From Pseudomonadota bacterium (GTDB taxonomy: Bacteria > Pseudomonadota > Gammaproteobacteria > GCA-001735895): 8,621 nucleotides of DNA. Shown piece by piece: positions 1 to 7,073 of the stretch. The notes under the pieces were generated by a model. That model was not told the origin of the DNA and ran no database searches. It was given only the letters and a program-made list of their open reading frames with translations. Made by a program: the position numbers and the translations under genes. How positions within the stretch are numbered: the first letter of the stretch is position 1; each line of letters starts with the position of its first letter. The stretch covers positions 1 to 8,621 of the forward strand of contig JACZQS010000082.1 in the NCBI GenBank assembly GCA_022545625.1, in the 5' to 3' direction.

Positions 1-1
1 T

Positions 2-577
2 ACCTCTCGCATAAATTGCTTACTTCGAATAATGACGGCAGCCGTCATCGGCTCCGTGCTGCTATCTGGAAACCTCAGTGCCCGCGAACCAGTCGAGTAC
101 CAGCGCTTCTCGATCGCAATCAGCGGTGGCGCCAGCAAAGGCGCCTACGAAGCCGGTCTCAACTGGGCTATCCTCAAGCTGATACGGGAGAGCGAAAATC
201 TGCATACCCTGAGTGGCGGCAAGATCCGGCCACTACAGATAGCAAGTATCACTGGCGCCTCGGCTGGCGGCGTCAATACCATACTTTCAGGTTTAACCTG
301 GTGCTCCCGTCCTGAAGCCGACGGTGGGCTTGTAAGCCGCATCGATAAAAATTTATTTCGCGATATCTGGTTGCGAGTGGATATCAATGCGCTGTTGCCC
401 CCGCATCCGGATTCAGAAATCTATCTGCCTGATGACGCGATGTTTTCGCGAAGAGATTATTTTGCGTCCGCTGAAGATCTGGGTGAGCAGTGGCGAAAAT
501 CAGCTTATCGTAAAGGCTGCAGGGTGCCGCTGGGGGGTTACGGTGACACGGGTCGAACCCCTGGACCTGGTAGTTGA
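2..577 (+). CDS. Patatin-like phospholipase, N-terminal part (5' end probably outside window; frameshifted at 532-537)
   Basis: This part carries the signal sequence and the nucleophile half of a patatin-type serine lipid acyl hydrolase, a Ser-Asp dyad enzyme that cleaves acyl chains from phospholipids. Counting from the ATG at 32, residues 4-13 form a hydrophobic core followed by an NLSA-R cleavage-like site. The oxyanion-loop motif GGASKGAY is at residues 32-39 and the nucleophile elbow GASAG at 75-79, with Ser77 catalytic. The ATG at 32 has no visible Shine-Dalgarno sequence and would give a signal peptide with no basic n-region. The frame stays open to the window edge and adds two arginines (TSRINCLLRI before M32), so the real start is probably upstream and outside. 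The frame runs into TGA at 575-577, but from about 533 it encodes non-family sequence; dropping one G from the run at 532-537 joins it smoothly to the next entry. The function call is firm; whether the gene is intact in the organism is open. Confidence 0.85.
   Translation, partial: TSRINCLLRIMTAAVIGSVLLSGNLSAREPVEYQRFSIAISGGASKGAYEAGLNWAILKLIRESENLHTLSGGKIRPLQIASITGASAGGVNTILSGLTWCSRPEADGGLVSRIDKNLFRDIWLRVDINALLPPHPDSEIYLPDDAMFSRRDYFASAEDLGEQWRKSAYRKGCRVPLGGYGDTGRTPGPGS
532..537 (+). other. Frameshift site in the patatin gene (run of six G)
   Basis: Upstream of the run the sequence codes in one frame (ending V-P-L-G), and downstream it codes in the next (T-V-T-R-V-E-P-L-D). Reading the run as five G instead of six gives an uninterrupted V-P-L-G-V-T-V-T-R-V-E-P. 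A one-base insertion here, real or a base-calling error, explains the split gene. The run is short for phase variation, and there is no recognisable programmed-frameshift stimulator. Confidence 0.8.
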
Positions 578-2813
578 TAATATCGTAGTAGAGAATCAGC
601 GCTTTTACATCCCTTTCGAGTTGCGTGTGCAGGAAGACGGCACAATCGCTTACTTCTTTGACCCGGCAGACTATCCCAGCCTTTCCGACCCGGCGATGAT
701 ACTGATGCCGCACCCACGCAGCGCACCCGAGTTTTCGATTCCCGATAAAAGTGTCATCGAGGCCGCTGTTGCAACCAGCGCATTTCCTACTGCATTTGGC
801 CGCAGGCGGTTCCAATACTGCCGTCTGGTGTTGCGACGGGGTGCAACTTCACCGGAATCCCCCGCGGAGCAATCAGATAACGATCTGGTTTGTCCTAAAG
901 GGTACGAACTCGACGAAGCCGAATTTGCCGATGGGGGCCTGTTCGACAACCTGCCGGTCGGACTGGCTCGAACCCTGGCGGAGCTCAATATTAACGCCTC
1001 CAAAAATCCCCTTCCGGTCACCTACCTTTACCTGGATCCGAATCGGGTCCGATACGAATCACCCGATCCGCCTGATAACAGAGCCTGTGCCTCGAGCAAT
1101 CCACCCGATGCCTGCCGCATCATGGCATTCAACCTGTTCTCCGAAAGCATTATGCTGGCAGGTGCGCTTGGCACGGCAAGAAAATTTGAACTTTACCGGG
1201 AAACAACCAGCGAGAACTGGCGATTCAACCTTTCGCAGTTGGCTTACCAACTCGCACAAATTGTGGAACAGGAGCATAGGGATTTCGATTGTAGAAAGGA
1301 ATTGCCCTATTTCGATAAGCCAGTCACCTGCGCCGAGGCAATCCAAAGAACAGGTCGGTTACTTGAAATCGCCTACGACAGAGTCAACCCCGAAATTTTG
1401 CCGCCCTACTCACCCCAACGCCTGATGGAGGCCGGGGTCGCGGATAATTGTGTGCGATCGCCGGTAGATACAGGATCTGAATCAGGTATCGAATGCCGCC
1501 TGGATATCAAACAATTTCGCGATCAGATGGCCGACGCCCTGCTGTCAATCATCAAGCGCGGCGGTATAGCCGATAGGAGATTGTCTGCCAGCATCGGCCT
1601 GTCGCGCCAATCGATTCATGCTGATCGGGTATTGCGGGTCTCAAGCCGTGGTGCCCCGATAACAGGAACCCTGCTCGGCGATTTTGCCTCTTTTTTCGAT
1701 TATAAATTTCGTGAGTATGATTACTTTGTGGGTGTATATGACGCCATTATCCTGGTTACCAACAACCTTTGTAGTTTGCAGTATCCACCGGAACTACAGC
1801 CGCAAGATTTTCGCCGATGTGCCGATAAGATAGGAATACAGTTTTACGACGCCGTGGGCGTCGGTGACGATGCCCGCGGCCGGTATGTTTTCGCTCGCCT
1901 CGCCGAGAGAGAATTTTCTAAAGACAGCCTGTTTGAGTTCTCTTATTCGCCCTTACCTCCCGCGGATCGCGACATGCAGATTATCCATAATGGTTTGATA
2001 GCGGCACTCGAAGCAGGGGAAGTAGGTAATAACAAGGACAAGGAGCTTTTTGCATCAGAAAATAACTTTTTCAATTATCTTAAGACTGAGAACTTCATTC
2101 CAACTGGAACAGGGGATGGGACCGAGCCGTTGCTGACACAGATCATCGCCGACCCCGACACCTGGGCGACGGAAATGACCCGGCGTGTTTCGGCTCGACT
2201 GGTATACCTGGAGCGCCAGGCGGCCGATATTTTTGCCGCGCGCGAGCCGAATCCAGACCTTCGAAAACAATCCTTTACACCACTCATGGGAGCTACCGCA
2301 CATCTACTGCAAAGCACTACCTACAAATACCCCGGGTTTACATTCTCGCCATCGACCGCTCCTGAAGACTGGATCTGGCGTAACATTATGCCTTACGAGC
2401 TCGGCTTCGATGTTTCGGAGGGAGACATACTTGCAACCTGGCAACCGACGCTGGCGATATCGAGTAACAATCTGCTGAATATACGTGCGAGTCTTGGATT
2501 CGCAGGCGGCTTATTTGAATCAAGTGCCGACCAAAGGCGAGAAAACTATTTGGGCCTCGGATTTGGGTATATACGCCGCACAAAGTCCGCCATGGTCTCG
2601 AGCTTCGGAATTACCCCCACCTGGTACCATGCCTGGGATCAACCCGAAATTGGTGAGCAAAATACCGTTGGCGGCGATATTCATGTGAGCTTTCTCAAAG
2701 ACCGCCTGCGTGTAGGGCTGGGAACACGCGATTTCAACGATTTCGATGAACACTTTATTCTTACCTTTAGCATCGTGGACCTGCCGGGAGCAACCTACTG
2801 GCTGACACGTTGA
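537..2813 (+). CDS. Patatin-like phospholipase, C-terminal part (catalytic Asp, Cys-rich insert, beta-rich tail)
   Basis: This is the continuation of the same protein in the next frame. That frame is open from an ATG at 387, but 387-536 is only a shadow of the upstream frame. With one G removed the whole protein is about 926 residues from the ATG at 32. The catalytic aspartate is in FADGGLFDNLP (Asp300 in corrected numbering, codon 930-932), the DGG/DGA motif that pairs with Ser77. Cysteines come in closely spaced sets (CASSNPPDAC, DFDC...VTC, NCV...ECR, NLC...RRC), as expected for a periplasmic or surface protein with disulfides. The last ~140 residues are rich in alternating, glycine- and aromatic-containing strands (for example LGLGFGYIRR, VGGDIHVSFL, HFILTFSIVDL). 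This resembles part of an outer-membrane beta-barrel, although the final residue is Arg rather than Phe or Trp. The middle of the protein matches nothing I recognise. The protein is far longer than a simple patatin of about 300 residues. Patatin identity is firm; the barrel is an inference. Confidence 0.82.
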   Translation, partial: VTVTRVEPLDLVVDNIVVENQRFYIPFELRVQEDGTIAYFFDPADYPSLSDPAMILMPHPRSAPEFSIPDKSVIEAAVATSAFPTAFGRRRFQYCRLVLRRGATSPESPAEQSDNDLVCPKGYELDEAEFADGGLFDNLPVGLARTLAELNINASKNPLPVTYLYLDPNRVRYESPDPPDNRACASSNPPDACRIMAFNLFSESIMLAGALGTARKFELYRETTSENWRFNLSQLAYQLAQIVEQEHRDFDCRKELPYFDKPVTCAEAIQRTGRLLEIAYDRVNPEILPPYSPQRLMEAGVADNCVRSPVDTGSESGIECRLDIKQFRDQMADALLSIIKRGGIADRRLSASIGLSRQSIHADRVLRVSSRGAPITGTLLGDFASFFDYKFREYDYFVGVYDAIILVTNNLCSLQYPPELQPQDFRRCADKIGIQFYDAVGVGDDARGRYVFARLAEREFSKDSLFEFSYSPLPPADRDMQIIHNGLIAALEAGEVGNNKDKELFASENNFFNYLKTENFIPTGTGDGTEPLLTQIIADPDTWATEMTRRVSARLVYLERQAADIFAAREPNPDLRKQSFTPLMGATAHLLQSTTYKYPGFTFSPSTAPEDWIWRNIMPYELGFDVSEGDILATWQPTLAISSNNLLNIRASLGFAGGLFESSADQRRENYLGLGFGYIRRTKSAMVSSFGITPTWYHAWDQPEIGEQNTVGGDIHVSFLKDRLRVGLGTRDFNDFDEHFILTFSIVDLPGATYWLTR

Positions 2814-2823
2814 GCCATCTGCG

Positions 2824-2852
2824 TTGGCTTCATCGAGCCTTAAAGGTAAAAT
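2824..2852 (+). promoter_or_regulatory. Predicted sigma70 promoter for the DoxX-family gene
   Basis: A -35 box TTGGCT (2824-2829, 4/6 to consensus) and a -10 box TAAAAT (2847-2852, 5/6) are separated by 17 bp in the 74-bp gap after the patatin gene. Transcription would start near 2859, leaving a leader of about 30 nt before the ATG at 2888. This is pattern matching only. Confidence 0.5.
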
Positions 2853-2875
2853 GATCGCTCATACTCTAGCTTCCC

Positions 2876-2880
2876 GGAGA
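2876..2880 (+). promoter_or_regulatory. Ribosome binding site for the DoxX-family gene
   Basis: GGAGA lies 7 nt before the ATG at 2888, a good Shine-Dalgarno match and spacing. It fixes the start codon of a gene that is otherwise too damaged to be found by length. Confidence 0.6.
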
Positions 2881-2887
2881 TTAAGGC

Positions 2888-3111
2888 ATGAAATTTCTAG
2901 ATGATTATAAAGAGCAGGGTTATGCGTTGTTGCGGATCGTCACCGGCTATCTGTTTATATGGCATGGTACACAAAAGTTTCTCGATTTCCCTAATGAGTG
3001 GCCATGGGGGAATTGTCTCTGTTGCAGATGGTTAGCGGTGGCTTAGAGGTGATTGGTGGCATCCTGATATTGATTGGATTATTTACCCGGTTTGCCGCTT
3101 TTATCTGCTAA
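2888..3111 (+). pseudogene. DoxX-family membrane protein, 5' fragment with frameshift
   Basis: This is the N-terminal half of a DoxX/DoxD-type small inner-membrane protein; many family members are poorly characterised and some are linked to redox metabolism. From the ATG at 2888 the protein reads MKFLDDYKEQGYALLRIVTG and on through a first membrane segment containing the family signature HGTQK. The frame then drifts and stops at TAG 3044-3046, after only 52 residues. Adding one G to the five-G run at 3006-3010 restores W-G-E-L-S-L-L-Q-M-V-S-G, followed by a second membrane segment with the G-G-L-E-V-I-G-G and G-L-F-T-R-F-A-A-F-I patterns typical of the family. Even so, the frame ends at TAA 3109-3111 after about 74 residues, whereas family members have about 120-140 residues and four membrane segments. 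The 3' half is therefore missing. A good promoter and ribosome binding site precede the gene, so it was probably once expressed. Confidence 0.75.
3006..3010 (+). other. Frameshift site in the DoxX fragment (run of five G)
   Basis: The family-like frame changes by one base exactly across this G run. A sixth G would join W-P-W-G to E-L-S-L-L-Q-M-V. This is the opposite sign to the extra G in the patatin gene. Confidence 0.7.
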
Positions 3112-3116
3112 AGTAG

Positions 3117-3325
3117 TACGACGACGCAACGGCCGCCTATCGAAAAGCTCTAAAAATAAAACCAAAGCACAAGGGGCACTGGAATACCTGGGTGAGCTTT
3201 ACCTTGAGATTGGTCAGTTGGAAAAAGCCAAATTACAGTTAGAAAACCTGGACAAATCCTGTTTTTTTTCCTGTAAACAATATCGAGAGTTAAAGGAAGA
3301 GATCGAAAAGTACGAAGCGGGCTAA
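3117..3325 (+). pseudogene. TPR-repeat protein, 3' fragment with frameshift
   Basis: This is the C-terminal ~69 residues of a small tetratricopeptide-repeat protein of a type common in proteobacteria, probably a periplasmic or envelope scaffold. The first frame encodes YDDATAAYRKALKIKPKHKG, a TPR helix pair ending in the usual P-K-H-K-G. Adding one G to the four-G run at 3173-3176 continues it as ALEYLGELYLEIGQLEKAK, a second TPR unit. The C-terminal cap contains C-F-F-S-C and a charged helix and ends at TAA 3323-3325. There is no start codon or ribosome binding site, and TAG at 3114-3116 lies immediately upstream in frame, so the N-terminal part is gone. A TTG-initiated 83-residue frame (3074-3325) exists, but its first ~30 residues are a shadow of the DoxX fragment and a misread TPR helix. 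Domain identity is confident; cellular role is unknown. Confidence 0.7.
3173..3176 (+). other. Frameshift site in the TPR fragment (run of four G)
   Basis: TPR-like sequence ends in K-P-K-H-K-G in one frame and resumes as A-L-E-Y-L-G-E-L-Y in the next. One extra G in this run makes the two halves continuous and matches the usual pattern of this TPR family. Confidence 0.65.
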
Positions 3326-3377
3326 ATTGGTTGTGATTGCCGGTATTTCCTGATTTGGCTTAATTGAGGGGGGTAAC

Positions 3378-3463
3378 AGATTCCGGCTCGGGGGCCGGAA
3401 TGACGAGACGAGGAAGAGGCCAGAATGATGAGCCGGGAAGCGGTCGAAATGACCGGGACTCAG
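3378..3463. repeat. REP-like hairpin followed by three degenerate ~24-nt tandem units
   Basis: The gap between two convergent genes holds an 8-bp perfect inverted repeat, ATTCCGGC / GCCGGAAT, at 3380-3387 and 3394-3401 with a 6-nt loop. Its right arm opens the first of three related units at 3393-3417, 3418-3441 and 3442-3463. These begin GGCCGGAATGACGAG, GGCCAGAATGATGAG and GGTCGAAATGACCGG. Short dispersed palindromes of the GATTCC...GGAATGACG type are widespread in proteobacterial intergenic regions. The third unit runs over the stop codon of the minus-strand gene. The hairpin could also slow transcription from either side, but it has no T tract, so I do not call it an intrinsic terminator. 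Confidence 0.5.
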
Positions 3464-4551
3464 TCGTATCCGGTTAGCTCCATATAACCAACTCCGGTCG
3501 ACTGGCCGCTGGCATCTTCTACCAGTACTACGCCCTCCCAATAGGCAAAACGCGTCGCCATCCATTGCTCGTCGTACAAGGCCTTTACGTTCCACTGTCG
3601 ATCGAGTCCCGGCAATTTGATAGTCCATTCCAGCGGTAGTTTTATCGCCCGCTTTTCGCCGATTTTAATTTCCCTGGTGTGTATTGGGATCAATTCAATT
3701 TCATCACGACGCAAATGTTGCTTCGAACCGTCCTTGCTAATCCAGCTACCGCTTAACCAGTGATCGCCATTATTTTCCCGCAGGCGGTATAACATTAGCT
3801 TGTTGCCATCATCGAGATGCAGGGCAAACCAGTCCCAACCCGGTTGATTCTGCGCCAGCGGCGCCGAGCTCCACTCCCGATCCAGCCAGGCAGAACCCGA
3901 CAGCGACACTGTCTTATTGCCGGTTCGAATAGTCCCGCTAATTTGAATATTTGGCTGGCTATAATAATAACTGGCCTGCCCCTGAACAGATTTTTGACTA
4001 TAGCCACGGTCACCGTGCGTCACCCAGAGCGATGAACTTTCAAGTCGCATATCGACCTGCTGACCAGCGACGCTGAATACCAGGTTTGAAGGGAATAGCT
4101 GCAACCCATCGGAACGCCACTGCCAGTCATCCAGCCAGGCGCTGAAATTACCGTCAGCCGCAATATCGCTAACCCCGGCCTGGCCGATACCGCCACGTGC
4201 GAAGCGTTGCTCAAATCGGTGGCCTTCGGGTGAACTGATTGCCGCGTGTGCCATCCATAGCTGATTGCTTTGCCATCCGCCCGAATCGGCCTGCGGATCG
4301 AGAGAGTTTCGAAACAAAGTCCATTGCAGGCCCCAGGGGTTTCCGCTGTCATCCAGCAAATTAGCGGTGATATACCACCACTCGATACGAAAAGACGGGT
4401 GTGCCATATGGTCACGAGGAAACTCGACTGGAATTCCAGGGATAACCCTGGCGAAACCCTGTGCCTCGCCACGCAACACCTGGTAGTCGTTCTGAGCCGG
4501 GCTGGTCGGCAGAGACAGTAATACCAGCAATGTTGCGATAGAAATCTTCAC
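3460..4551 (-). CDS. Secreted lipocalin-like protein of the AttH/CrtC (carotenoid 1,2-hydratase-like) family
   Basis: A 363-residue exported protein of the double-lipocalin AttH/CrtC family (COG5621, often labelled predicted secreted hydrolase). Residues 1-19 form a signal peptide (short basic n-region, then ATLLVLLSL, cleavage probably after SPA). Family hallmarks are visible: HPSFRIEWWYITANL at 51-65, the MAHAAI region around 100-105, GDRGYSQKS at 180-188, YYYSQP at 195-200, and SAWLDREWSS followed by GWDWFALHLDDG at 220-249. The protein ends in the usual GYMELTGY. The start is GTG at 4549-4551, whose bases GTGA overlap the permease stop codon, with AGGA 8 nt upstream; a longer open frame to an ATG at 4680 only mirrors the permease. 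The overlap implies translational coupling, and the gene is last in the operon. Neighbouring FtsX-type transporter genes point to the AttEFGH arrangement rather than carotenoid synthesis, and no carotenoid genes are seen. The substrate is unknown; a hydrophobic ligand or lipid is inferred from the fold. Confidence 0.88.
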   Translation of the reverse strand: MKISIATLLVLLSLPTSPAQNDYQVLRGEAQGFARVIPGIPVEFPRDHMAHPSFRIEWWYITANLLDDSGNPWGLQWTLFRNSLDPQADSGGWQSNQLWMAHAAISSPEGHRFEQRFARGGIGQAGVSDIAADGNFSAWLDDWQWRSDGLQLFPSNLVFSVAGQQVDMRLESSSLWVTHGDRGYSQKSVQGQASYYYSQPNIQISGTIRTGNKTVSLSGSAWLDREWSSAPLAQNQPGWDWFALHLDDGNKLMLYRLRENNGDHWLSGSWISKDGSKQHLRRDEIELIPIHTREIKIGEKRAIKLPLEWTIKLPGLDRQWNVKALYDEQWMATRFAYWEGVVLVEDASGQSTGVGYMELTGYD

Positions 4552-7073
4552 GTTATTATTCCTAGCTGGGCCAGGGCTTCGGCCAGGCCGTGGCGTAACC
4601 GCAGCATGGCCAGTAGCAGGGTAATGAAGACGACAGCCAGCACCAGTAGGCCAAGCTGCCAGGCGGGCGCCATTTCCCACTGCATCGGCATACTCCAGCC
4701 AAAACTGATGATATTGAGTTTGTGAATCAGTATCCAGCTGAGTAGCGCGCCCAACGGTATCGCCAGTATCCAGACGATGCTGACAAATATCAGCACCGGG
4801 CAGGCAATGATCAGCAACTGCTCACCCTGGCGGACACCGAGTGCCCGCCATTGAGCAAACTGTGGTAGTCGTTCCTGCAAGATAGCCAGTAACGACGCCA
4901 ATAATGCTATGCCCGCAACGATTAATGTCAGCGCATTCATCGCCGAAGTAATCGCAAAGGTGCGATCGAAGATATTCACCGATAATTTCCTCACCTCGGC
5001 CTGCGAAATCCAGTCACCCGCTTGCAAACCTTGTTTTCTTAAATGATCTTCGGCGAGTTGCAACGAGCTTTTACCCCCACCCGAATCGGGTTTCAACCAC
5101 AATGCGATACCACGCGAATAAGACTGCTTCCAGCGTTTTTCAACTTCGGCATAGGGTAGATAAAACTGGAAATACGGATTGCCATAATCATAAAAAAACC
5201 CGACCAGGCGATAGTTCTGCAATCCTTCGTCAGTTTCCAGTCGCACGCTTTCTCCAATTTTTATTCCAGCCAGGTAGTGAACCTGTTCGTTGGCAAGCAC
5301 CACACCCGGCTCATTGCGCCAGGTTGCCAGCGCATCCCCGGGGCTTTCACCCAGCCATTGCGCGAGCGGGAAACTCAAACTATCAGGCGCTCGCGTGTCA
5401 GCACCACGTATCAATGTCGGGCGGTCTCGCCAACGGGTTGATACGCCGATTCGAGCGTGGCTATCGGCGAGCCAGGTTTGTGATATTTTAGACCCGGGCA
5501 ACTGTAACCGGCCAGTTTCCAGCCCGCGCACATATAGGTCAGCACTTTGGCGAACCTCCAGCCAACCGATAAAGGCACCACGGAAACTGTCGATTAACGT
5601 ACCGACCCCGAGATTCGCTGTCATTGCCAGAAGCAGGGCCATCATTGCTGTTCGAAATGCTGGCAATTGTGACCAGGCGTCGCTCACCAACCAGCGTCCA
5701 AGCAGCGATTTCTCGGGTAAAAAGGAACTGCACAGACGCAAGCCCAGGGCCAGTAAAGCTGGCAATAGCCATGCTGCGGCAAATAACACCAAAGCGAGCA
5801 AGATAAAACCCTCAGTGGTGCTATCCATTCGTCGATACAGGACGGCAGCGCAAATCAGCAGCAGCAGGGCACCCACGGCAAGATTACGTCTCGCACCGGA
5901 CTCAGAATCCTCTACAGCCACTGTCGAGTTTGCCGAGAATACACTGGTTTTTAATTGTTGGTACAGGGGCCAGGCAAGTGCCCACGACAACCCGAACAGG
6001 GTAATCAACCAGGCTTTAAACAGGGTATCAAACTGCAACTCGATAATGCCGGCCAGGGTCGCATCGTAGAGACTGTGGAGGCTGGCACTTAAAGCGGGCA
6101 ATAATAACTGTCCCAACTGCATCCCCATCAGCAGGCCCAGGCCAGTGCCGATGAAGCTCCAGATTAAAGTCTCGAGCAAAATAGCGACCACCAGTTTCGG
6201 CACTTCGACTCCCATTAATCGCAGGTTTAAAAATGTTTCCCTGCGATACCAGAGCGAAAAACGAACCGCATTGAAGACAATGAACAAGCCGACCGCGAAC
6301 GAAAGCAGGCTCATCGCAGTCAGATGGGTATGCAAACTCCTGGTCAGCTGGGCAAGGTCAAGATGTTGCTGGTTTTCAACCAGTACAAGATCGTCGGATA
6401 ACAAAGACTGAAGTTTTCGCAATTGAGCAGGGCTGATTTTCCCCACGGCAAGATAGCTGAACCGATGGATGTCGCTCAATTCAAATGCCGCACCTATATC
6501 CATCAGCACCCGGCGCCCCTGCTGACTGCGGCTTTGTATCAGTGCCGGGGGTAATTTTCGGCCATCACGTAACAGCAGGGAGTCACCCCGTTGCAGTCCC
6601 AGTTCCTTCGCGAGCGCAACTGGCACCCAGGCTCTATAGGGTGGCTTAATGAAATCTAACCAGTCGGAAGCCGAATTGGTACCTACATCGATCGCGTCTT
6701 GATCGAGTAGTTCGCCTGGCAATGCGAACAAATCGGTTGCGATAATACTGATCGGGTCGCCTTGGCTGGTGCTCACCTCGATCTCGATCAGCGGGAAGAC
6801 CTGGCGAAATCCCGCGCGACGCAACTCGATATATTTCGCCTGCGAAACTCCCTGCTCCGACTGGCTACGAACCCAGTATGTGGCCTGCGCACCCAGCAAC
6901 GAATTGGCCTGTTGGTAGCTCGCCTCGGCGTGGCTGTTAATTATCTGCACTGCGGACCATAGCCCGACACCGGTCATTAATCCGACAATTAAAAACAGCG
7001 TTTGCCAGGGATGCCGCCAGTAATGGCTAAGCAGTGCTTTCAGGACCCAGTAAAAACTACCTCTCAGTAGCAT
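4548..7073 (-). CDS. ABC transporter permease, fused FtsX/MacB-type (AttF-AttG-like), 10 predicted TM segments
   Basis: A permease of about 841 residues in the type VII (LolC/E, MacB, FtsX) exporter class, which uses cytoplasmic ATP to move periplasmic domains and extract or expel lipophilic substrates. Predicted order: TM1 at about 25-45; a periplasmic MacB-like domain to about 250; an FtsX module with three segments near 253-271, 295-325 and 351-373; two linker segments near 398-446; TM7 near 476-496; a second periplasmic domain to about 705; and a second FtsX module near 709-731, 753-780 and 806-825. The duplicated TM1-domain-FtsX plan fits two ancestral permeases fused into one, as in AttF/AttG fusions and YbbP-like proteins. 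The start is uncertain: ATG ATG at 7076/7073 follows GGGG, and I chose 7073 for spacing. An in-frame ATG at 7139 lies deep in the ATPase gene. It overlaps the ATPase gene by 17 nt and the downstream gene by 4 nt. Intact throughout. Confidence 0.87.
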   Translation of the reverse strand: MLLRGSFYWVLKALLSHYWRHPWQTLFLIVGLMTGVGLWSAVQIINSHAEASYQQANSLLGAQATYWVRSQSEQGVSQAKYIELRRAGFRQVFPLIEIEVSTSQGDPISIIATDLFALPGELLDQDAIDVGTNSASDWLDFIKPPYRAWVPVALAKELGLQRGDSLLLRDGRKLPPALIQSRSQQGRRVLMDIGAAFELSDIHRFSYLAVGKISPAQLRKLQSLLSDDLVLVENQQHLDLAQLTRSLHTHLTAMSLLSFAVGLFIVFNAVRFSLWYRRETFLNLRLMGVEVPKLVVAILLETLIWSFIGTGLGLLMGMQLGQLLLPALSASLHSLYDATLAGIIELQFDTLFKAWLITLFGLSWALAWPLYQQLKTSVFSANSTVAVEDSESGARRNLAVGALLLLICAAVLYRRMDSTTEGFILLALVLFAAAWLLPALLALGLRLCSSFLPEKSLLGRWLVSDAWSQLPAFRTAMMALLLAMTANLGVGTLIDSFRGAFIGWLEVRQSADLYVRGLETGRLQLPGSKISQTWLADSHARIGVSTRWRDRPTLIRGADTRAPDSLSFPLAQWLGESPGDALATWRNEPGVVLANEQVHYLAGIKIGESVRLETDEGLQNYRLVGFFYDYGNPYFQFYLPYAEVEKRWKQSYSRGIALWLKPDSGGGKSSLQLAEDHLRKQGLQAGDWISQAEVRKLSVNIFDRTFAITSAMNALTLIVAGIALLASLLAILQERLPQFAQWRALGVRQGEQLLIIACPVLIFVSIVWILAIPLGALLSWILIHKLNIISFGWSMPMQWEMAPAWQLGLLVLAVVFITLLLAMLRLRHGLAEALAQLGIIT

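Noticed and set aside
532..537. Phase-variable G tract or programmed frameshift in the patatin gene
   Set aside because: Six G is short for contingency-type variation and no frameshift-stimulating structure or slippery context is evident; a simple indel or base-call error is more likely.
751..1425. 224-codon frame overlapping the patatin C-terminal part
   Set aside because: The other frame here carries the catalytic DGG motif and continuous family-like sequence; this frame is compositionally odd and unsupported.
2851..2904. Small 17-codon frame from ATG 2851, preceded by AAAGG
   Set aside because: It overlaps the -10 box and the DoxX start out of frame and shows no recognisable sequence.
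3074..3325. A complete 83-residue small protein starting at TTG 3074
   Set aside because: Its first half is out-of-frame DoxX and TPR sequence; only the last ~49 residues are TPR-like, so it is a fragment and not a gene.
3393..3463. CRISPR-like repeats
   Set aside because: The units are directly adjacent without spacers, diverge from each other, and no cas gene is present.
5290..6069. Long antisense open frame (259 codons) inside the permease gene
   Set aside because: It lies opposite an intact, clearly coding gene, has no family-like sequence and no ribosome binding site; it is a shadow of the permease codon pattern.
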